Positions 38,209-38,745 of a stretch of DNA of 38,745 bases are shown one piece after another. Under the pieces are notes generated by a model. That model was not told the DNA's origin, did not search any database, and worked only from the letters and a program-made list of their open reading frames with translations. The stretch comes from Agrocybe praecox (Eukaryota > Basidiomycota > Agaricomycetes > Agaricales > Agrocybaceae): NCBI GenBank assembly GCA_964017145.1, contig CAXHKQ010000082.1, positions 1-38,745 on the forward strand, read 5' to 3'. Positions within the stretch are counted from its first letter, which is position 1; each line of letters starts with the position of its first letter. The position numbers were made by a program, and so were the translations under genes.

Positions 38209-38404
38209 GTAGGATATTCCATCGTAGTCTAGTTGCTAAGGCCATCATCGGTTGGATTACGCGAAATGCGCGTTCCGTGCCAGCCTCGATGTGCACGACA
38301 ACAGCCGAAGCAGCCGATGTGGAGGACACACGATTCCGCAAGAAGCCACGGCTCGGCGATCGTTTCTTGACCGACCAGCGGCGAATTTATGATTTCAACG
38401 CTTG
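38202..38404 (+). CDS. metl: Alternative first coding exon B, with mitochondrial-presequence-like N-terminus
   Basis: The ATG at 38202 (A at -3) lies inside exon A in another frame and opens 67 codons plus two bases, to a donor GTACAC at 38405. Residues 1-30 (MPGRIFHRSLVAKAIIGW, then ITRNARSVPASM) contain six basic and no acidic residues and can form an amphipathic helix, as in mitochondrial presequences. Residues 44-68 repeat the exon A motif: RFRKKPRLGDRFL, then a spacer and YDFNAW. The exon ends in the same phase as exon A and also yields NAW-DNVEW on joining 38473. An internal Met at residue 30 (38289) would give a form without the leader. Exon B is thus a diverged tandem duplicate of exon A. 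Expression is not shown by sequence alone, and its donor is weaker than that of exon A. Confidence 0.7.
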
Positions 38405-38472
38405 GTACACATTCTGGATATACCCTTTTCGTTGATTCAATAACCTCATCTCGTTCCAATGCTCGCGCACAG

Positions 38473-38745
38473 GGACAACGTCGAATGGGATGACGAACAG
38501 GAGCAGAACGCCCGCACCAGTGTGGCGAAGAACTCATGCGTCACCCTCGACGTGCAGCAGCTGGACAAATTCGAAGCGGACGCCGACAAGTTCTGGGATT
38601 CGTTCTACGATGTGCACCAGAATCGGTTCTTCAAGGATCGCCATTGGCTGTTCACCGAGTTCCCCGAGCTGGCACCCGAGTACAGCGGACCCGGCGAGGT
38701 GCAGGTGGACTCGGCAGCTGCGACGGAATCGGCGCCGGAGGCGGC
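38473..38745 (+). CDS. metl: Common exon 2 of the METTL2/8-type tRNA m3C32 methyltransferase, partial
   Basis: The acceptor CGCGCACAG ends at 38472 and the exon starts with G, completing the W codon, then DNVEWDDEQEQ. The frame stays open to the window edge (91 codons). Diagnostic family stretches are DNVEWD, DKFWDSFYDVHQNRFFKDRH and WLFTEFPELAP, which in METTL2A/B and METTL8 lie between the N-terminal HNAW motif and the S-adenosylmethionine-binding domain. After ELAP comes an Ala/Glu-rich linker, also variable in the family. Introns before it are short: 264 bases from exon A and 68 bases from exon B. The catalytic GxGxG region is off the window. Confidence 0.92.

Overview
The window looks like nuclear DNA from an insect, most likely a dipteran; this is inference and the species is not identified. 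The evidence is spliced genes with GC-rich third positions in AT-rich intergenic DNA, single-copy animal genes (a cation-independent mannose-6-phosphate receptor homologue and a METTL2/8-type tRNA methyltransferase), an RNase H-bearing I-group LINE, many TA-flanked mariner-type and hAT-type non-autonomous elements, promoter motifs of the kind known from Drosophila, and abundant CA/GT microsatellites.

Layout. Positions 3-777 hold the 3' end of a low-complexity Lys/Ala/Pro-rich, probably nuclear protein gene, broken by three single-base frame slips at homopolymer runs. Positions 778-5100 are AT-rich and built almost entirely of transposon relics: a 1.3-kb element inside a foldback relic, a tRNA-derived SINE with an 11-bp target duplication, and a 689-bp foldback element. 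Positions 5150-7990 carry the first two coding exons of a Lerp/CI-MPR-like lysosomal enzyme receptor, with MITE relics in intron 1. Positions 8100-11180 hold three further TIR elements.

Positions 11880-17200 are a CpG-rich, promoter-like block split by two transposon nests (hAT containing mariner-type; MITE-B containing mariner-type). Positions 18174-19810 are an element with about 311-bp inverted arms. Positions 19924-25457 are a full-length I-group LINE with perfect 12-bp target-site duplications and a frame-broken ORF2. Positions 25470-37440 are a 12-kb gene-poor stretch dominated by CA/GT tracts, containing one small hAT MITE and no exon I can support. Positions 37460-38000 contain DRE-like and motif-7-like promoter modules on opposite strands.

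The window ends in the 5' part of a METTL2/METTL8 family tRNA m3C32 methyltransferase gene. The most interesting feature is here: two tandem alternative first coding exons (38102-38208 and 38202-38404) encode paralogous versions of the same motif and end in the same splice phase. Both can join the common exon at 38473. The second adds a basic, acid-free N-terminus resembling a mitochondrial presequence, which suggests one gene makes cytosolic and mitochondrial enzymes. The receptor gene has an open splice donor at 7991 but no later exon in the following 30 kb, so the methyltransferase may lie nested in a very long receptor intron, or the locus is rearranged or misassembled.
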